64,000 bases of DNA from positions 1 through 64,000 of the forward strand of contig CAKUKM010000004.1 in assembly GCA_934663595.1 (NCBI GenBank). Direction: 5' to 3'. Under the pieces are notes generated by a model. That model worked only from the letters and a program-made list of their open reading frames with translations. It searched no databases and was not told the DNA's origin. Shown here piece by piece: positions 7,255 to 16,463 of this stretch. How positions within the stretch are numbered: the stretch's first letter is position 1; each line of letters begins with the position of its first letter. This stretch comes from an uncultured Clostridia bacterium (GTDB lineage Bacteria; Bacillota; Clostridia; Christensenellales; Aristaeellaceae). A program made the translations under genes and the position numbers.

Positions 7255-7824
7255 TTGCAGGATCTGATCAGGCAATTCCAGAAAAACCCGGTAATTCCCG
7301 CGGCGCGCACGCTCGACGGCGTAAAGCGCGCGTCGCAGACGGACGCGGCGGCGATTTTCCTGCTCGGCGGCTCGATTCTGACGCTGCCGGACATGATTTC
7401 CATCGCGCACGAATGCGGAAAGCGCGCGTTTGTGCATCTCGATTTGGCGGACGGCCTGGGGCGCGACGAGATCGCGGTGCGCTGGTGCGTGGAGAACAAC
7501 GGGGCGGACGGCGTGATTTCCACCCGGCCGAGCCTGTTGAAGGCGGCGAGCGAGATGGGCGCGCTGACGATTCAGCGGCTGTTTCTGATGGATTCGTCGT
7601 CGTTTGAGCATGGCAAGCGCATGCTGCGCAACACGCCGCCGGACATGGCCGAGGTGTTGCCCGGCATTGCGCCGAAGGCGATTCGCGCGCTGTGCGAGGC
7701 GCTGAATAAGCCGGTGATTGCGGGCGGCCTCGTGAGCGAGCCGCGCGAGATTGCGCTGGCGCTGCAGGCCGGCGCGGCGGCGGTGTCGGTGGGCGATGAA
7801 AAGCTCTGGAGCCTGAAGCTGTGA
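7255..7824 (+). CDS. glpP: glycerol-3-phosphate responsive antiterminator
   Basis: 189 residues with a TTG start after AGGAAAGGGG. The barrel fold shows AAAIFLLGGSILTLPD near the N-terminus, then FVHLDLADGLGRDEIAV and a phosphate-type AGGLV...AAAVSVGDEKLW C-terminus. GlpP binds mRNA leaders and, with glycerol-3-phosphate, prevents termination in front of glp genes. No glp gene is visible in this window, so its target must lie elsewhere or differ. The next gene overlaps it by four bases (GTGA). Confidence 0.9.
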   Translation: MQDLIRQFQKNPVIPAARTLDGVKRASQTDAAAIFLLGGSILTLPDMISIAHECGKRAFVHLDLADGLGRDEIAVRWCVENNGADGVISTRPSLLKAASEMGALTIQRLFLMDSSSFEHGKRMLRNTPPDMAEVLPGIAPKAIRALCEALNKPVIAGGLVSEPREIALALQAGAAAVSVGDEKLWSLKL

Positions 7825-8594
7825 TCGGACTGGTTCCGCCGGATCGTGCGGTGCTGACGCTGAATAAAATGGTTCCCGAAGTCGACGTGCGGTCGTTTCC
7901 CAATGCGCGGGCGCATATGCGAATCGCGTTTGCGAGCGACCTGCACGCGCGGCGCGGCATGCGCATTTCTGCCATTGCGGACAAAATTGCAGGCCTTCAC
8001 GCGGACGCGCTGCTGCTGGGCGGCGATATTGCCGATCGGGCTGAATATGCCCGGAGCATGCTGGGCGCGCTGCAGTCGATCGCGTTTCCGATGGGCGCGT
8101 TTGCGGTGTGCGGAAACAACGATATCGAGGCGTTCGGCTCGCGGCGGGCGTTTGGCAAGGCGCTGCATGAATTTGGGATTCGCCTGCTGGTGAACGAGGG
8201 CGTGTTTCTCGCGGGAGCGAACGTGTATCTCGGCGGCGTGGACGAGGCCAAATACGGCTTTCCCGATCCGCTGTCCGCGCTTTCCGGCGCGCCGCGGGGC
8301 GCTTATCGCATTCTGATGAGCCATTATCCGCTTTCGCGGGCGCTGACGGCGCGGCCCAATCTGATGCTTTCGGGCCACACGCACGGCGGGCAGTTCAATT
8401 TCCTGGGGATTACGCCGTATGCGATCGGCATGGAGCGCAGGTATCGATTGTGCCGCGTTTCCGGAATGGGCGAGCATGCGGGCGCGCAGGTGCTGGTCAG
8501 CCGCGGCGTGGGCGCGAGCCGGATTCCGCTTCGAATCGGCGTGCGATCGGAGATTCATCTGATTCAGCTGGGAAAAAGCCAAATTCGCCATTGA
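7821..8594 (+). CDS. metallophosphoesterase
   Basis: 257 residues, GTG start overlapping the glpP stop. The calcineurin-type metal motifs appear in order: SDLH (39-42), GGDIADR (about 66-72), GNND (about 98-101), SHYPLSRA and GHTHGGQF. The N-terminal ~30 residues precede the fold. No transmembrane helix is visible, unlike YkuE-type membrane phosphoesterases. The substrate is unknown. Last gene of the ROK kinase operon. Confidence 0.88.
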   Translation: MIGLVPPDRAVLTLNKMVPEVDVRSFPNARAHMRIAFASDLHARRGMRISAIADKIAGLHADALLLGGDIADRAEYARSMLGALQSIAFPMGAFAVCGNNDIEAFGSRRAFGKALHEFGIRLLVNEGVFLAGANVYLGGVDEAKYGFPDPLSALSGAPRGAYRILMSHYPLSRALTARPNLMLSGHTHGGQFNFLGITPYAIGMERRYRLCRVSGMGEHAGAQVLVSRGVGASRIPLRIGVRSEIHLIQLGKSQIRH

Positions 8595-8619
8595 CAACGG
8601 GCGCGAACTTGGGTATAAT
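8591..8619 (+). promoter_or_regulatory. promoter of a structured non-coding RNA
   Basis: TTGACA (8591-8596), 17-bp spacer, TATAAT (8614-8619). It starts within the stop region of the phosphoesterase gene and gives a transcript from about 8626. Confidence 0.85.
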
Positions 8620-8625
8620 GAAATC

Positions 8626-8854
8626 GTTCTTTCAGGAACAGATATCCTGGGGTATGCGTTAACCGAAGCTTTTACCCACAGATTCATAAAAGGATTCCGG
8701 GTCGACGAACGGATGTCATGCCCCCGATCTTAGATCGCCAGGGGACGGCAGAACATTCTCGCAGGTCTCCGCCCTGCCTGAGCGGCGGGTGAAAAAGCGT
8801 AGGCAGACGGTACATCTGGGATATTTCGGAGCTCGCAGGGGCTCCGATTTTTTT
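8626..8854 (+). ncRNA. free-standing structured RNA of about 225 nt (raiA-type or 6S-type candidate)
   Basis: There is no coding potential between a consensus promoter and a strong terminator. An 8-bp closing helix (AGATATCC 8640-8647 with GGATATTT 8819-8826) brackets a ~170-nt core. Inside are a hairpin CCCC-CGATC-TTA-GATCG-CCA-GGGG (8721-8744) and nested CTGCCT/AGGCAG and CCGCC/GGCGG pairings (8766-8807). The closing helix abuts the terminator, which is the architecture of an independent RNA rather than a leader. It lacks tmRNA, RNase P and SRP signature motifs. Size and isolation fit the raiA motif RNA or 6S RNA. I cannot decide between them by eye. Confidence 0.6.
8827..8854 (+). terminator. 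terminator of the structured RNA
   Basis: Stem CGGAGC / GCTCCG with an 8-base loop, then a run of seven T. Confidence 0.85.
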
Positions 8855-8936
8855 AGGTAAGCGTCGCTGAATTGCGCGGCGCCGCCTTGGATTCAAATGC
8901 GCCGAGGGCGTTTTTATAAACCGAGGAGGAAGAATT

Positions 8937-10586
8937 ATGCTTGAAATGAGAATCCTTTCCCCGCTGGCCAAGGTGTTCCCCGATTGCGCGCCGCAGCCGG
9001 CCAACGTGCCGTTTGAGGGCATGCGCAATGAGATCGTTTCGTTCCAGCTCGCGTTTCGGCCCGAAAGCGCGGAGGACAACGCGCGCCCGTGGCTGAAAAT
9101 GGAGATCGATTCGCCGGTTGCCGGGCATTTGCGCGCGCGGCGCGTGAAATACGTGCCGGTTCGCATCGGCAAGCTCCCGCATACGGACGACAATTACCTG
9201 AAAAACGGCGCGCCGGGACTGTATCCCGATCCGCTGATCGACATTCCGCCGCACGGCATTCGCGCGATTCCCGGCGTGTGGGAGGCGATCTGGTTCGATT
9301 TTGACCCGAACGACGCGGTGGAGCCCGGCGAATACCCGATTTCGATTCGCCTGCTGAACGAGGACTCGGGCGAAACGCTCGGCTCAGCGGCGCTTTCGGT
9401 GCGCATGATCAACGCGAAGCTGCCCAAGCAGACGCTGATTCACACCAAATGGTTCCACACCGATTGCCTGGCCGACTATTACGAGGTGGAGATTTTCTCC
9501 GAGGAATACTGGCGGATTACCGAAAACTTCGTGCGCTGCGCGGTGCGCCATGGCATCAATACGATCCTGACGCCCATTCACACGCCGCCGCTGGACACGC
9601 GCGTGGGCACGTATCGCCCGGCGGTGCAGCTGGTGGACATTTCGGCGGACGAGAGCGGCTATCATTTCCGGTTTGAAAAGCTGATTCGCTGGATCGAAAT
9701 GTGCAAGCGCTCGGGCGTGGAGTATTATGAGATCGCACATCTGTTCTCGCAGTGGGGCGCGAAATACGCGCCGCAGATCATGGCCGACACGCCGGAGGGC
9801 AAAAAGCGCATCTTTGGCTGGGACACCGAGGCGACGGGCGCGGAGTACGCCGCGTTCATGCGCGAGTATCTCCCGGCGGTGCTGAATGTGCTGCGCGAGC
9901 AGGGCGTGGATCAGAATTGCCTGTTCCACATTTCCGACGAGCCGAACGGCGAGCAGCTGGCCGGCTATCTGGCGGCGAAGGAGATCGTAAAGCCGTATCT
10001 GGAGGGCTATAAGATCATCGATGCGCTGAGCGACGCGTCGTTTTACGATTCCGGCGCGGTCGAGCATCCGGTGCCGGCCACGAACCACATCGAGCCGTTC
10101 CTCGAGCGCAATATCCCCGGGCTGTGGGCGTATTACTGCATCGGCCAGGGCACGGACGTATCGAATCTGTTCGTGGCGATGCCGGGCGCACGCACGCGCG
10201 CGCTGGCCGCGCCGCTGTTCAAGTTCGAAATCGCGGGCTTTTTGCAGTGGGGCTTTAACTTCTATTATTCGCAGGGCTCTGATTACCTGATCGACCCGTG
10301 GCTGGACACCGATTGCGACGGCTTCACGCCCGCGGGCGACGCGTATCAGGTCTATCCCGGCCGCGGCGGCGAGCCGGTGGATTCGATTCGCCTGATGCTG
10401 ATCGACGAGGCGCTCTGCGACCTGCGCGCGATGCAGCTGCTGGAGACGCTGGCCGGAAGAGACGCGGTGCTGCAGGAGATCGATCGCGATATCTCGCCGG
10501 TGCGATTTGCGCAGTATCCGCATGACGAGCGCTGGACGCTCGAGCTGCGCCGCAGAATCAATCGCGAAATTGAAAAGAGAATCTAA
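8937..10586 (+). CDS. DUF4091 / GH123-like glycoside hydrolase
   Basis: 549 residues, ATG after GAGGAGG. An N-terminal beta-sandwich (about 1-155) precedes a barrel domain with WFHTDCLADYY near 173 and an HISDEPN motif near 330. In GH123 N-acetyl-galactosaminidases a comparable Asp-Glu pair performs substrate-assisted catalysis. DUF4091 proteins are a broad, mostly uncharacterised set related to GH123, so the sugar specificity is open. There is no signal peptide, so it probably acts on imported oligosaccharides. It stands alone between the structured RNA and a terminator at 10594. Confidence 0.85.
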   Translation: MLEMRILSPLAKVFPDCAPQPANVPFEGMRNEIVSFQLAFRPESAEDNARPWLKMEIDSPVAGHLRARRVKYVPVRIGKLPHTDDNYLKNGAPGLYPDPLIDIPPHGIRAIPGVWEAIWFDFDPNDAVEPGEYPISIRLLNEDSGETLGSAALSVRMINAKLPKQTLIHTKWFHTDCLADYYEVEIFSEEYWRITENFVRCAVRHGINTILTPIHTPPLDTRVGTYRPAVQLVDISADESGYHFRFEKLIRWIEMCKRSGVEYYEIAHLFSQWGAKYAPQIMADTPEGKKRIFGWDTEATGAEYAAFMREYLPAVLNVLREQGVDQNCLFHISDEPNGEQLAGYLAAKEIVKPYLEGYKIIDALSDASFYDSGAVEHPVPATNHIEPFLERNIPGLWAYYCIGQGTDVSNLFVAMPGARTRALAAPLFKFEIAGFLQWGFNFYYSQGSDYLIDPWLDTDCDGFTPAGDAYQVYPGRGGEPVDSIRLMLIDEALCDLRAMQLLETLAGRDAVLQEIDRDISPVRFAQYPHDERWTLELRRRINREIEKRI

Positions 10587-10593
10587 AGAAACG

Positions 10594-10622
10594 AAGCGCC
10601 CGAATCGATTTGGGCGCTTTTC
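10594..10622 (+). terminator. terminator of the DUF4091 gene
   Basis: Perfect stem AAGCGCCC / GGGCGCTT with a 10-base loop and T-run. Confidence 0.85.
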
Positions 10623-10632
10623 CTGTCTCGCG

Positions 10633-10710
10633 ATGGAAGGCTCGAAAGATCTTCACCCTATCGAGCCTTCCATCGCACCCGGCGGGGGAGCCTGCCTCCG
10701 CGTCCACCAG
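10633..10710. repeat. intergenic palindromic repeat element, variant copy
   Basis: A near-perfect 14-bp inverted repeat (GATGGAAGGCTCGA / TCGAGCCTTCCATC, about 10633-10675) is followed by a CACCCGGCGGGGGAG tail ending in CGTCCACCAG (10681-10710). The tail matches 39525-39554 nearly base for base. The palindrome-plus-CACCCGGCGG layout parallels the copies at 26595 and 39343. Confidence 0.6.
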
Positions 10711-10787
10711 TTTTTAACGCGCCGCGGCTTTCCGGGAGGGGCGGAAAGGGCGTATAATGAAGGCAGCTTATTTTCGGAGGAAACGGA

Positions 10788-12569
10788 ATGTATCTTTCTG
10801 CGGAAAACATCAAAAAGAATTACGGCATGAAGCAGCTGCTGGACGGCGTGACCGTGCATCTGAGCGCGGGCGAGAAGCTCGGCCTGATCGGCGTGAACGG
10901 AACCGGTAAGAGCACGCTGCTCAAGATTCTCGCGGGCGTGGCGGAGCCGGACGAGGGCGCGGTGCGGCTGGACCCGAATATTCGCGCGGCGTATCTGGCG
11001 CAGACGCCGGAGATGAATCCGGAAAACACGGTGCTGGAGGAGGTGTTCGCCGGGTATCCCGCGGAGGCGCGCGCGCTGGACGAATACGAGGCGAAGACGA
11101 TCCTGAACAAGCTGGGAATTACGGATTTTGATCAGAAGATCGGCGCGCTGTCCGGCGGCCAGCGAAAGCGCGTGGCGCTCGCGACGGTGTTTGCGCATCC
11201 GGCGGACGTGCTGATTCTGGACGAGCCGACGAACCATCTGGACGCGGAGATGGTCGCGTGGCTGGAGGCGCGGCTGCAGAAATTCACCGGCGCGATCGCG
11301 ATGGTCACGCACGACCGCTATTTTCTGGAAAACGTGGTGAACCGAATCGGCGAGCTGTCGTTTGGAAAATTGTATTTTTATGAGGCGAACTATTCCAAAT
11401 ACCTGGAAATGAAGGCGCAGCGGCTCGAGATGGCGCAGGCCTCGGAGCGCAAGCGGCAGGCGCTTCTGAAAAAGGAAACGGAATGGATTCAGCGCGGCTG
11501 CCGGGCGCGATCCACAAAATCCACCGAGCGCATCGCGCGCTACGAGGCGCTGAAGGCGATGGAAGCGCCGGAAACGGATTCGAGCGTGTCGATTGCGGCG
11601 GCTTCGTCGCGGCTGGGGCGCAAGACGGTGGAGCTTAGGCATGTGAGCAAATCGTTCGGGGGCAAATGCGTGGTGCGCGATTTTTCGTATACCGTGCTCC
11701 GGGACGACCGCGTGGGCGTGATCGGCCGCAACGGCGCGGGCAAGAGCACGCTTCTGAATCTGATTGCGGGCGCGATTGAGCCGGACAGCGGCTCGGTCGA
11801 CTACGGCGGAACGGTGCGCATCGGGTATTTCACGCAGGAGGGCTTCGAGCTGGATCTGAATCAGCGCGCGTATGATTACATTCACGAGTGCGCCCGCGAG
11901 ATCCAGACCAGCGAGGGCCGGCTTTCCGCCACGCAGATGATGGAGCGGTTCCTGTTTACGCAGGAAATGCAGTTTTCGCCGATCGGCAGGCTGTCCGGCG
12001 GCGAGCGAAGGCGGCTGTATCTGCTGGGCATTCTGATGAAGCAGCCGAATATCCTGCTGCTGGACGAGCCGACGAACGATCTGGACGTGGAGACGCTGAC
12101 GATACTGGAGGATTACATTTCCGAATTCGCCGGCGCGGTGATCGCCGTGTCGCACGACCGGTATTTCCTGGACAAGATCGCGCAGTCGATTCTGTATGTG
12201 GGCGAAAACGGCGCGATCGCGCGGTCGATGGGCGGGTATTCGGATTACCTGCTCAAGCGCGAAATGGAGCAGCAGCCCGCGCAGACTCGGGCGGAAAAGG
12301 CCGCGCCGCGGCGCTCGGAAAGCGCGCGCAGATTGAAATTTACGTTCAATGAGGAGCGGGAATTCAAATCGATCGATGCGGATATCGCGCGTTTGGAGGC
12401 GCAGATCGCCGAATGCGACGCGCAGATCGCGCTGAACGCGAGCGATTATCAGAAGCTCGAGGCGCTGAGCGCGGAGAAGCAGGCGCTGGAGGAGCAGCTC
12501 GATCAGAAGACCGAGCGCTGGGTTTACTTAAACGACCTGGCCGAGAGAATCGCGGCGCAGGAAAAATAG
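10788..12569 (+). CDS. ABC-F family ATPase (Uup-like)
   Basis: 593 residues with two ATP-binding domains in one soluble chain and no membrane segments. Domain 1 has GVNGTGKST, SGGQRKR and DEPTNHLD. Domain 2 has GRNGAGKST, SGGERRR and DEPTNDLD. A charged linker lies between them, and a predicted coiled coil covers about the last 75 residues, as in Uup/EttA-type proteins. ABC-F proteins bind ribosomes, some rescuing stalls and some giving antibiotic protection. This C-terminal extension favours a housekeeping Uup type. A TATAAT-like box at 10753 and a GGAGG site precede the ATG. Confidence 0.92.
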   Translation: MYLSAENIKKNYGMKQLLDGVTVHLSAGEKLGLIGVNGTGKSTLLKILAGVAEPDEGAVRLDPNIRAAYLAQTPEMNPENTVLEEVFAGYPAEARALDEYEAKTILNKLGITDFDQKIGALSGGQRKRVALATVFAHPADVLILDEPTNHLDAEMVAWLEARLQKFTGAIAMVTHDRYFLENVVNRIGELSFGKLYFYEANYSKYLEMKAQRLEMAQASERKRQALLKKETEWIQRGCRARSTKSTERIARYEALKAMEAPETDSSVSIAAASSRLGRKTVELRHVSKSFGGKCVVRDFSYTVLRDDRVGVIGRNGAGKSTLLNLIAGAIEPDSGSVDYGGTVRIGYFTQEGFELDLNQRAYDYIHECAREIQTSEGRLSATQMMERFLFTQEMQFSPIGRLSGGERRRLYLLGILMKQPNILLLDEPTNDLDVETLTILEDYISEFAGAVIAVSHDRYFLDKIAQSILYVGENGAIARSMGGYSDYLLKREMEQQPAQTRAEKAAPRRSESARRLKFTFNEEREFKSIDADIARLEAQIAECDAQIALNASDYQKLEALSAEKQALEEQLDQKTERWVYLNDLAERIAAQEK

Positions 12570-12643
12570 GAAAGCACCGGGCGGCCAGAATGCGCGATGA
12601 GCGGCTTTCCGGAAAAGAAAAACAAGCGAAGGATGAGAAGAAT

Positions 12644-13567
12644 ATGTCCACATTTACCGTTGCGCTGACCACCGTTGGCATGATGCTGCTGTACGCGGTG
12701 CCGGGATTTGCGTTTATCAAGCTCGGCAAGATTAAAACGGAGAGCATTTCCGCGTTCGCCGTGGTGCTTTTGTACCTGTGCGCGCCTTTCCAGATCGTGG
12801 ATGCGATGCAGCGCGTGTCGCGTTCGGGCGAAATGACGCGCCAGCTCGGGCTTACGATCGTCGTGAGCGCGGCGCTGATGGGCGGCGTGCTGGCGCTGGT
12901 GTATCTGATTACGCGCAAAAAGCAGGAGATCCCCGCCGTGCGCATCTGCACGACCGCGACGGCGTTTGGCAATACCGGCTTTATGGGCATTCCGCTGCTG
13001 GAGGCGCTGCTTCCGGATTATCCGGAGGCGGTCGCGTTTGCGTCGGCGTTTTTCATCGCGATGAATCTGATGATGTGGACGGTCGGCTCGGCGATCATCA
13101 CGCGCGACCGCAAATACGTCAGTCTGAAGAAGACGATCCTGAATCCGACGGCGATTGCGTTTATCGCCTCGATCATTCTCTATTTCGGCAGAATCGAGAT
13201 TCGCGGAACGCTGAATACGTTCGTATCGATGCTTTCGAAGATGACCACGGTGCTGTGCATGCTGATTCTGGGCATGCGGCTGGCGGTGATTCCGATCCGT
13301 CCCATGCTGACCAGCGCGCGGCAGTATATTGCGGTGGGCGTAAAGCTCGTCGTGTTCCCGCTGATTACGCTCGCCGTCTGCTCGCTGATTCCGATGGCGG
13401 AAAACCACCGGCTGGCGATGTACATCATCTCCTGCGTGCCGGTTGGAAACGTCGTTTTGTCGTTTTCGGAAATTCTCGGCTCCGGCCAGGATACCGCCGC
13501 GAACGTCGTGCTGCTGAGCACGCTTTTGAGCGTAATCACGATTCCGCTGATGCTTTTGATCGTATAA
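12644..13567 (+). CDS. AEC (auxin efflux carrier) family transporter
   Basis: 307 residues with about ten hydrophobic segments in two five-helix halves. FGNTGFMGIPLL in the first half is the AEC hallmark, and NVVLSFSEILGSG stands in the second. Prokaryotic AEC members export or exchange small organic acids such as malate or lactate. The ATG at 12644 follows a GAAGGATGAGAAG site. A longer upstream reading (from 12413) only shadows the ABC-F gene. It is followed 12 bases later by the rhamnosidase gene, so they are probably co-transcribed. Confidence 0.88.
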   Translation: MSTFTVALTTVGMMLLYAVPGFAFIKLGKIKTESISAFAVVLLYLCAPFQIVDAMQRVSRSGEMTRQLGLTIVVSAALMGGVLALVYLITRKKQEIPAVRICTTATAFGNTGFMGIPLLEALLPDYPEAVAFASAFFIAMNLMMWTVGSAIITRDRKYVSLKKTILNPTAIAFIASIILYFGRIEIRGTLNTFVSMLSKMTTVLCMLILGMRLAVIPIRPMLTSARQYIAVGVKLVVFPLITLAVCSLIPMAENHRLAMYIISCVPVGNVVLSFSEILGSGQDTAANVVLLSTLLSVITIPLMLLIV

Positions 13568-13579
13568 GGGAGGAAGCGC

Positions 13580-15733
13580 ATGAACGGCAAATGGATTACC
13601 TGCGATTCGAGCATTGAAACGCCGCTGTTTCGAAGGACGTTTACCGCGCAGGGAGCGACTCGCGCGGTGATCGAGATAAGCGGCCTCGGCTATTTTACGC
13701 TGTGGATCAACGGCGTGCGCGCGTCGGACGACTGGTTTGCGCCGGCGTTTACGAATTACGCGCCGCGCGATATGACGCGCGCCGGCTATCCCATTCGCGA
13801 TACGATGGCGACGCGCGCGCTGTTTTGCCGCTATGACATTGCGCGTTTCCTGCGCGATGGCGAGAATGTGATCGAAATCGTCGTCGGCAACGGCTGGTTC
13901 CGCCAGCGCGAGCGCGCGTGCGAATGGCCGGGCGTGTATTCGGAATCGCTGGTCGCGGCGTATGAATTGAAGCTCGCGGATGCGGCCGGGGAGCGGACGA
14001 TTCTGTCCGACGGCAGCGAGGAATGCTTCGTCTATCCGATTCTGGACAGCAATCTCTATCTGGGCGATACGATCGACACGCGCCTGTTCGACGCGCCGCT
14101 GCAGCGGGAGGAGACGCGGCTTTCCGATTTCGCGCCGGAGACGGTGGAGGAGCAGACCTGCCCGCCGGAGCGCGTAATTCGCGAAATTCATCCGCGGCTC
14201 GTGCGCGCGTGCGGTGACCGGCGCATTTACGATGCGGGGGAGAATATCTCCGGCATTGTGCGACTGAAGGCGCGCGGCCGGCGCGGGGAGAAGCTTGTTC
14301 TCCGGTTTGCCGAGCGCATGCGGGGCGGCGAGATCGATCCCTCGACCACCGGCGTGGAATACACCTGCGCCTCCGGCCGGCGGCAGATTCAGACCGACGT
14401 ATTCATTTTAAACGGCCGCGAGCAGGAGATCGAGCCGATGTTCGCCTATCACGCGTTCCGGTATTTCGAGATCGCGGGCGAGGCGGAGCTGCTCGAGCCG
14501 GTCGTGAAGGTCATTCACACGGACGTTCCGGTGGAATCGACGTTTAAATGCGATTGCGCGGCGGTGAACTGGCTGTACGACGCGTATATCCGCACGCAGC
14601 TGAACAACCTGCACGGCGGCATTCCGTCCGATTGCCCGCATCGCGAGCGCCTCGGCTATACCGGCGACGGCCAGTGCTGCGCGGAGGCGGCGATGCTGAC
14701 GCTGGGCATGAAGGACGTGTATCCCAAATGGATTCAGGACATACTGGACTGCCAGGGCGCGGAGACGGGCCACGTTCAGCATACCGCGCCGCTGATGGGC
14801 GGAGGCGGCGGGCCGGGCGGCTGGGGCTGCGCGATTGCGATCGTTCCGTGGCAGTATTATTTGCGATATGGCGACAAGAGCATGCTCGAGCGCACGTATC
14901 CGGCGATGAAGCGGTGGCTCGCCTATATGGAAGCGCACTGCGAAGGCGGCCTGTTTACGCATGAGGAGCCGAACGGCTGGTGTCTGGGCGACTGGGCCAC
15001 GCCGGGGCCGGTGGAGATTCCCGAGGCGTTTGTGAATACCTGCTATCTGATCAAGGTGATGGAGATCCTGAACGCCGTCGCCCAGATTTTGAGTACCGGC
15101 GAGCGCTTCGACGCGGAGCCCTATCGCCGGGCGCTCCGGGAGCGGTATTTTGACGGAGCACACTATGCGGGCGGTGTGCGCGCGGCGGATGCGTTTGCGA
15201 TTTGGGCGAAGCTTCCGGAGAGCGAGACGCTCGGTCCGGGCCTTTGTGCGCGCTATGAGGCGCTCGGGCGGTTCGACACCGGATTCCTGGGAACGGATAT
15301 CCTCTGCCAGACGCTGTTTGAAATGGGGCGCGGCGACGTTGCGATGCGGCTGATTGCGTCGGACGATACGGGCGCGGGCTTCGGCTTCATGCGCGCGCGG
15401 AATGCGACGACGATCTTTGAATACATCGATCGCGACGACCGGAGCCTGGATCATCCGATGTTCGGCGCGTGCGTACGGCAGCTGTTTACGGGTCTGCTCG
15501 GCATTCGGCAGCGGGCGGGCACGGCGGGATATTCGGATATCGTGATTGCGCCGGCGCGGAACACGCTGGTTTCCCGCGCGAGCGGCGGAATCCGAACCGC
15601 GGCGGGCGAGCTGCGCGTGGCGTTCGACGCGAAATCGGTGCGCGTTTGCGTGCCCGAGGGATTGCGGGCGAGCCTTTTGCTGAACGGCCGTGAGATCGCG
15701 CTCAAGAGCGGAGAAACGCGCATTCTTCTGTAA
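13580..15733 (+). CDS. alpha-L-rhamnosidase (GH78 family)
   Basis: 717 residues. The order is N-terminal carbohydrate-binding jelly rolls (LWINGVRASDDWFAPAFTNY region), then an (alpha/alpha)6 barrel with the hallmark SDCPHRERLGYTGDGQ at about 350-366. The Asp and Glu there include the general acid. A C-terminal beta domain (GGIRTAAGELRVAF) closes the chain. GH78 enzymes hydrolyse terminal alpha-L-rhamnose from plant or bacterial glycans. The absence of a signal peptide suggests cytoplasmic action on imported oligosaccharides. GGAGG precedes the ATG by 6 bases. The RhaM-like gene at 1837 could supply the mutarotation step downstream. Confidence 0.9.
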   Translation: MNGKWITCDSSIETPLFRRTFTAQGATRAVIEISGLGYFTLWINGVRASDDWFAPAFTNYAPRDMTRAGYPIRDTMATRALFCRYDIARFLRDGENVIEIVVGNGWFRQRERACEWPGVYSESLVAAYELKLADAAGERTILSDGSEECFVYPILDSNLYLGDTIDTRLFDAPLQREETRLSDFAPETVEEQTCPPERVIREIHPRLVRACGDRRIYDAGENISGIVRLKARGRRGEKLVLRFAERMRGGEIDPSTTGVEYTCASGRRQIQTDVFILNGREQEIEPMFAYHAFRYFEIAGEAELLEPVVKVIHTDVPVESTFKCDCAAVNWLYDAYIRTQLNNLHGGIPSDCPHRERLGYTGDGQCCAEAAMLTLGMKDVYPKWIQDILDCQGAETGHVQHTAPLMGGGGGPGGWGCAIAIVPWQYYLRYGDKSMLERTYPAMKRWLAYMEAHCEGGLFTHEEPNGWCLGDWATPGPVEIPEAFVNTCYLIKVMEILNAVAQILSTGERFDAEPYRRALRERYFDGAHYAGGVRAADAFAIWAKLPESETLGPGLCARYEALGRFDTGFLGTDILCQTLFEMGRGDVAMRLIASDDTGAGFGFMRARNATTIFEYIDRDDRSLDHPMFGACVRQLFTGLLGIRQRAGTAGYSDIVIAPARNTLVSRASGGIRTAAGELRVAFDAKSVRVCVPEGLRASLLLNGREIALKSGETRILL

Positions 15734-15804
15734 AACCACTGGAAATTCCCGGCGGAGGTGTGGTATAATAAGGATGGACCCCGCATGGAGAAAGGAGCGT
15801 TCTT

Positions 15805-16419
15805 ATGCATAGGATTATCACCATCGGCAGAGAATTCGGAAGCGGCGGGCGCGAGCTGGGCCGGAGAATTTCCGAAAAGCTGGGAATTGCCTATTATGAT
15901 CAGGAAATCGTGACCGAAATTGCTAAGCGCACGAAGCTTTCAGAGGAATACGTGCGGTGGGTGAGCGAGAGCCGCCCGTTTACGTCGTTTCCGATTCACA
16001 TCGGGCGCAGCTTCTGCGTGGCCCCTGATCCGGCGCTGCAGCCGGGCCTCGAGGTGTTTTCGGAGCAGCATCGGCTGCTGAGGGAGCTTTCGGAGAAGTC
16101 CGATTGCATCATCGTCGGCCGCTGCGCGGATTACATTTTAAGGGACAAGGAGCCGTTTAGAATCTTCGTTTATGCGGATGAGGAAAGCAAGCTGAAGCGG
16201 TGTATGGAGCGCCAGCCGGCGGACGAAACGCTGACCGAGCGCGAGATGAAAAAGCAGATGGCGGCGCTGGATCGCAGGCGCGCGCAGTATTATTCCTATT
16301 TCAGCGACCAGAAATGGGGCGCGCGGGAGAATTACGATCTGATGCTGAATACCTCCGGCAGAAGCATCAAAAAGACCGCCGCCGCGCTCGCGGAATATCT
16401 GAAGGGCGAGATGGAATAA
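15805..16419 (+). CDS. cytidylate kinase-like P-loop protein
   Basis: 204 residues. The phosphate loop reads GREFGSGGRELG (about 8-19), as in the cytidylate-kinase-like family (AAA_26), followed by YYDQEIV and a lid-type Arg-rich stretch (KRCMERQ...DRRRAQYY). It is not the canonical Cmk, which has GPAGSGKST. The nucleotide substrate is unknown. A TATAATA box lies at about 15764 and a GAAAGGAG site before the ATG. Monocistronic, ending in a bidirectional terminator. Confidence 0.85.
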   Translation: MHRIITIGREFGSGGRELGRRISEKLGIAYYDQEIVTEIAKRTKLSEEYVRWVSESRPFTSFPIHIGRSFCVAPDPALQPGLEVFSEQHRLLRELSEKSDCIIVGRCADYILRDKEPFRIFVYADEESKLKRCMERQPADETLTEREMKKQMAALDRRRAQYYSYFSDQKWGARENYDLMLNTSGRSIKKTAAALAEYLKGEME

Positions 16420-16425
16420 AAATTT

Positions 16426-16456
16426 GCCCTCCGGTTTTTGCCGGAGGGCTTTGCTA
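16426..16456. terminator. bidirectional terminator
   Basis: GCCCTCCGG / CCGGAGGGC perfect 9-bp stem, T-rich to the right and A-rich to the left. It serves the kinase-like gene (+) and the ABC permease (-). Confidence 0.85.
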
Positions 16457-16463
16457 TGCGGTT

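Noticed and set aside
8626..8854. tmRNA, RNase P RNA or SRP RNA
   Set aside because: The size and the absence of their universal motifs exclude them.
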